From Burkholderia savannae (GTDB taxonomy: Bacteria > Pseudomonadota > Gammaproteobacteria > Burkholderiales > Burkholderiaceae), in the NCBI RefSeq assembly GCF_001524445.2, contig NZ_CP013418.1, positions 2,480,001 to 2,544,000 of the forward strand: a stretch of DNA of 64,000 nucleotides. The letters are read 5' to 3'. The position numbers were made by a program, and so were the translations under genes. Below are positions 61,564-64,000 of the stretch, in pieces. The first letter of the stretch is position 1. Each line of letters opens with the position of its first letter. Under the pieces are notes generated by a model. The model had not been told where the DNA came from and made no database searches. It saw only the letters and a list, made by a program, of their open reading frames with translations.

Positions 61564-62079
61564 GGGGCTTTCCGTCGGAGTGGAGGGGATATCGGCGATG
61601 TTCCGCTTTTAGCCGCGGCCCTTGCTTGCGGCTGCGATCGAATCGATACAAATGGTCGATCGCGATTCCCGGCCATTGTAACGGGCCATCGCACAGCTAT
61701 CGCTTTTCCCGGCGTCGCGGCAGTTCGCTGATGCCGCGACATCGCGTCGCACTGCGGCGTGCTTTTGCGTCCGGCCGGGCCTTTATCCGTCGGATGGCCT
61801 GGCATGCATCGAACGGGTTCCGATTCGCGTCTCTCGTGATCGAATCGAATTCTCCGGTTCGGCCGAAACGCGAAATCAAGCATGAAGTTTTTATCGAACC
61901 GCATCGCCGCATTGGGCGATGCATTATCCAATCACTTAATTCGATTATCTAATTATCATGTAAATGACAAAATTTTGACTTGGATGTTTCGATGAACTAG
62001 CTTTAATCCGTTACGCGGCGCAAAAAACAAGAGTCCCGGTGCAGGTCATCAACAACTGAAATAGCCTGTGGAGACAAGC
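61564..62079. promoter_or_regulatory. AT-rich upstream region of the cysteine-rich protein unit
   Basis: No gene. From about 61880 to 62030 the sequence is very AT-rich. A TTGACT at 61975-61980 with TAGCTT 17 bases further is a weak promoter candidate. Confidence 0.35.
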
Positions 62080-62313
62080 ATGAAACCAACCGAATTCAAA
62101 ATCACGGTTTCCGGCGCGGCTTTGGACGAGAAACAAATCGCGCATGCGTCCGCGCATATGAACATCGCGCTGCTCACCGCGCTCGTCGGCGAGAATTCCA
62201 CGCAGATCAGGGGGCCTGCGTGGAATGTCATATTGCCGAACGGCGGAAAGGTCATCGTGGCCGAAGCGGCGGAGCGCTTGCTGAGAGTCTCGGAACAAGA
62301 AAGCGGAGAGTGA
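62080..62313 (+). CDS. Small protein of unknown function (77 aa)
   Basis: First gene of a two-gene unit. Soluble, no cysteine, no signal peptide; sequence features are KPTEFKITVSGAALDEKQIA and NVILPNGGKVIVAEAAERLL. A GGAGACAAGC precedes the ATG; a GTG four codons earlier is in frame. It is separated by one base from the cysteine-rich gene (TGACATG), so the two proteins are probably made together and may interact. Not recognised. Confidence 0.65.
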   Translation: MKPTEFKITVSGAALDEKQIAHASAHMNIALLTALVGENSTQIRGPAWNVILPNGGKVIVAEAAERLLRVSEQESGE

Positions 62314-62314
62314 C

Positions 62315-62752
62315 ATGACGCCGGCCGGGGGAATCTCCGCCGGCGCGGTTCGGACGGAGGCGGGCGAGACGTCGCTCGGCACCTGCCCGAGCGCGCCGGC
62401 CGAGTCGGCTTCAGCGGTGCTGGGCGCGGTGATGGAGGGCGGTACCGTCGCCTACATCAGCCCGAAGATTCCGATCAGCAGCGAATTGCTCGACGGCCTC
62501 CGCGCGAACGGCGTTCCGGTCGAGAACCGCGTTCGCTTTCTCGGCCCGTGTCTGGGCGGAAAGTGTGCGCAGTGGGCCGGACACCGTTGCGGGCTCGTCG
62601 ATGCGATCGTGAAGGAACCGGCCGTGCTGTCGACGCCGGTAGAAGGGCTGCCGAAGTGCGGCATCCGAAGCACGTGCAGGTGGTACGCGCAGCACGCGAG
62701 CGCTGCCTGCATGCAATGCCCCGTCGTCATCTATGAGCCGCGCGCCGAATAG
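62315..62752 (+). CDS. Cysteine-rich protein of unknown function (145 aa)
   Basis: Contains eight cysteines, seven in the second half with the spacing C-x4-C-x7-C, then C-x5-C-x10-C-x2-C (PCLGGKCAQWAGHRCGL and KCGIRSTCRWYAQ, ACMQCP). This suggests a metal or iron-sulfur centre. The middle part (GGTVAYISPKIPISSELLDG) looks like a small alpha/beta domain. There is no signal peptide or membrane helix, so it is cytoplasmic. It is coupled to the 77-residue protein upstream. I recognise no characterised family. Confidence 0.72.
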   Translation: MTPAGGISAGAVRTEAGETSLGTCPSAPAESASAVLGAVMEGGTVAYISPKIPISSELLDGLRANGVPVENRVRFLGPCLGGKCAQWAGHRCGLVDAIVKEPAVLSTPVEGLPKCGIRSTCRWYAQHASAACMQCPVVIYEPRAE

Positions 62753-63270
62753 CGCGCGGGTTTTGATGAAGGCGGAGGCATTCGGGCGGCGTTGCCGTTC
62801 GCGGCTGGCATCGAGCATGAGGTAGCCGGCATGACGTCCGGTGGAATGGAGGCAGGCCGCAGCGCAGCCCGCGGCAATTCGATTTCATCCGGACGAAGCA
62901 AAGCGGTGAATCGTTCCGTTTGCGAAGCGACGGTGCGAGCAAATGGTCGTCGACGTGCGCCGGGACCGAACGTCGACGATCAATCCTACGGATGCCTTTC
63001 AATTTCAATGCGGAGCGACCGGGTGCGATCGGCATGCACGCGACCGTGGCCGACCGCCGCCGAAAACTTTCTTCAGACGACGTGGAAAACGACAGGTGCT
63101 TTGCCTAATTGACGGCACCGCATGGGGCTTCGAAAGCCCGGCGCATCGTCATCCCGCGATGCATTCGCAAACCGCGCCGCACGAGATGACCACAACAAGA
63201 ATAAGGATATCGAATTGTCTGAACGAGAATCGCTCCTATTATCGTCCGCATCTCACAACCGCTCGCTTCC
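62753..63270. other. Intergenic region before the iron-uptake operon
   Basis: No convincing gene in about 500 bases. A weak Fur-box-like sequence at 63225-63243 is listed separately. Confidence 0.4.
63225..63243 (+). promoter_or_regulatory. Weak Fur-box-like site
   Basis: GAGAATCGCTCCTATTATC matches the two arms of the Fur consensus (GATAAT...ATTATC) at 11 of 19 positions and lies 28 bases before an iron-uptake gene. Low certainty. Confidence 0.3.
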
Positions 63271-63609
63271 ATGAACACTCTTCAGACGATTTCCGCGCTT
63301 GCGCTGGCCGCGTTCGCGGCTTCGGCGACGCACGCATTCGCAGCCGACGACACGTACGTCCTCACGCTCAAGGATCACAAATTCTCGCCGGCGAATTTCA
63401 CGATTCCGGCGGGCAAGAAGGTGAAGGTGACGGTCAAGAACCTCGACACGACGCCCGCCGAATTCGAAAGCGACGATTTCAAGGCGGAGAAGGTGGTTCC
63501 CGCGGGCAAGCAGGTCGACGTCTTCATCGGGCCGCTCAAGGCCGGCACGTACGAGTTTCACGACGAGTACCACGAAGCCGAATCGAAAACCAAACTGACC
63601 GTCAAGTAA
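63271..63609 (+). CDS. Periplasmic cupredoxin-domain protein of an FTR1 iron-uptake system (112 aa)
   Basis: Exported blue-copper-like protein (signal peptide to about AFA at 24). The cupredoxin strand pattern KFSPANFTIPAGKKVKVTV and the late GTYEFHDEYHEAES fit the EfeO-cupredoxin/FtrB type, in which the protein assists oxidation of ferrous iron before uptake. The classical C-H-M copper ligands are not all present, so metal binding may differ from plastocyanin. It lies 12 bases before the permease gene. In Bordetella and Burkholderia the ftrABCD operon pairs this protein with a P19-like protein, which is not seen just upstream here. Confidence 0.85.
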   Translation: MNTLQTISALALAAFAASATHAFAADDTYVLTLKDHKFSPANFTIPAGKKVKVTVKNLDTTPAEFESDDFKAEKVVPAGKQVDVFIGPLKAGTYEFHDEYHEAESKTKLTVK

Positions 63610-63621
63610 GCACCGCGCAAC

Positions 63622-64000
63622 ATGCTCTCCACCGCCGTCATCGTCTTTCGCGAAGTGCTCGAAGCAGCGCTCGTCGTGTCCATCGTCCTCGCGGCGACCA
63701 AGGGCGTGCCCGGGCGAGGATGGTGGGTGAGCGGCGGCCTGCTCGGCGGCGTGATCGGCGCCGCGCTGATTGCGGCGTTCGCCGACGTCATCTCGGCATG
63801 GGCGTCGGGCATGGGGCAGGAGGTGTTCAACGCGGGCGTGATGTTCGTCGCGACGATCATGCTCGCGTGGCACAGCATCTGGATGGGCAAGCATGGCCGC
63901 GAGATGGCGCAGCAGTTGTCGACGATCGGTAAGGCGGTCGCCGCCGGCAGCCGGCCGTTGACGGGGCTCGCGGTCGTCGTCGGCGTCGCCGTGCTGCGTG
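63622..64000 (+). CDS. FTR1-family iron permease, 3' end outside the window
   Basis: Inner-membrane iron permease. The first 126 residues are visible. The iron-binding REXXE motif is FREVLEAALVV at residues 9-19, followed by long hydrophobic helices (GGLLGGVIGAALIAAFADVI, VFNAGVMFVATIMLAWHSIW). The second REXXE would lie beyond the window. It probably forms an FtrC/EfeU-type permease with the preceding cupredoxin protein. Confidence 0.9.
   Translation, partial: MLSTAVIVFREVLEAALVVSIVLAATKGVPGRGWWVSGGLLGGVIGAALIAAFADVISAWASGMGQEVFNAGVMFVATIMLAWHSIWMGKHGREMAQQLSTIGKAVAAGSRPLTGLAVVVGVAVLR

Overview
The window is GC-rich (roughly two thirds G+C by eye) and looks like a secondary chromosome of a Burkholderia of the pseudomallei group. 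Evidence is the M4 metalloprotease of ZmpA type, the bacterial sphingosine-1-phosphate lyase homologue, the FtrBC-like iron uptake genes at the right end, and the dense accessory metabolism with few housekeeping genes. The species cannot be fixed from the sequence alone.

Left part. Positions 1-3640 hold a tightly overlapping minus-strand operon: inositol-phosphate synthase, DJ-1/PfpI protein, short-chain dehydrogenase, RidA protein and a PfkB sugar kinase that runs off the window. After a HAD phosphatase, 5361-13006 is an eight-gene minus-strand operon: membrane desaturase, acyl carrier protein, cyclopropane-synthase-like methyltransferase, second desaturase, amidohydrolase, fatty acyl-AMP ligase, hotdog thioesterase and alpha/beta hydrolase. 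It reads as a carrier-bound fatty-acyl tailoring pathway whose product I cannot name. A GlxA-type regulator, a divergent isochorismatase-like hydrolase and an orphan gene behind a terminator-like leader follow.

Middle. 16654-29171 is a catabolic cluster with the gene content of the acyclic terpene (atu) or leucine/isovalerate (liu) pathways: acyl-CoA ligase, two acyl-CoA dehydrogenases, biotin-dependent carboxylase subunits, enoyl-CoA hydratase, two SDRs, a beta-keto acid cleavage enzyme and a TetR regulator, with a perfect palindrome between the divergent arms. Then come a secreted M4 protease, an FGGY kinase, a secreted double-domain mannose-lectin that resembles lectin-like bacteriocins, a sphingosine-phosphate lyase homologue, a GFA protein, a zinc-ribbon protein, TerC with a divergent LysR gene, and a tRNA-Val with visible promoter and terminator.

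Right part. 41648-54236 looks like a synthase-dependent exopolysaccharide locus: UDP-GlcNAc 2-epimerase, processive GT2 synthase, beta-helix protein, outer-membrane barrel, membrane protein, exported deacetylase, exported toroid hydrolase-like protein and GlmS. Immediately behind glmS, at the classical Tn7 target position, the base composition drops and a mosaic island (about 54250-60960) begins. It carries an AAA_13 ATPase with features of RloC/PrrC anticodon nucleases, a trypsin-like protease, small unknown genes, a truncated rhomboid gene and a recombination scar containing an inverted partial copy of the protease gene. The window ends with a DUF411 protein, a two-gene unit encoding a cysteine-rich protein, and the start of an iron-uptake operon (cupredoxin and FTR1 permease).

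All calls rest on reading the translated sequence and motifs. No database search, structure prediction or folding program was run.
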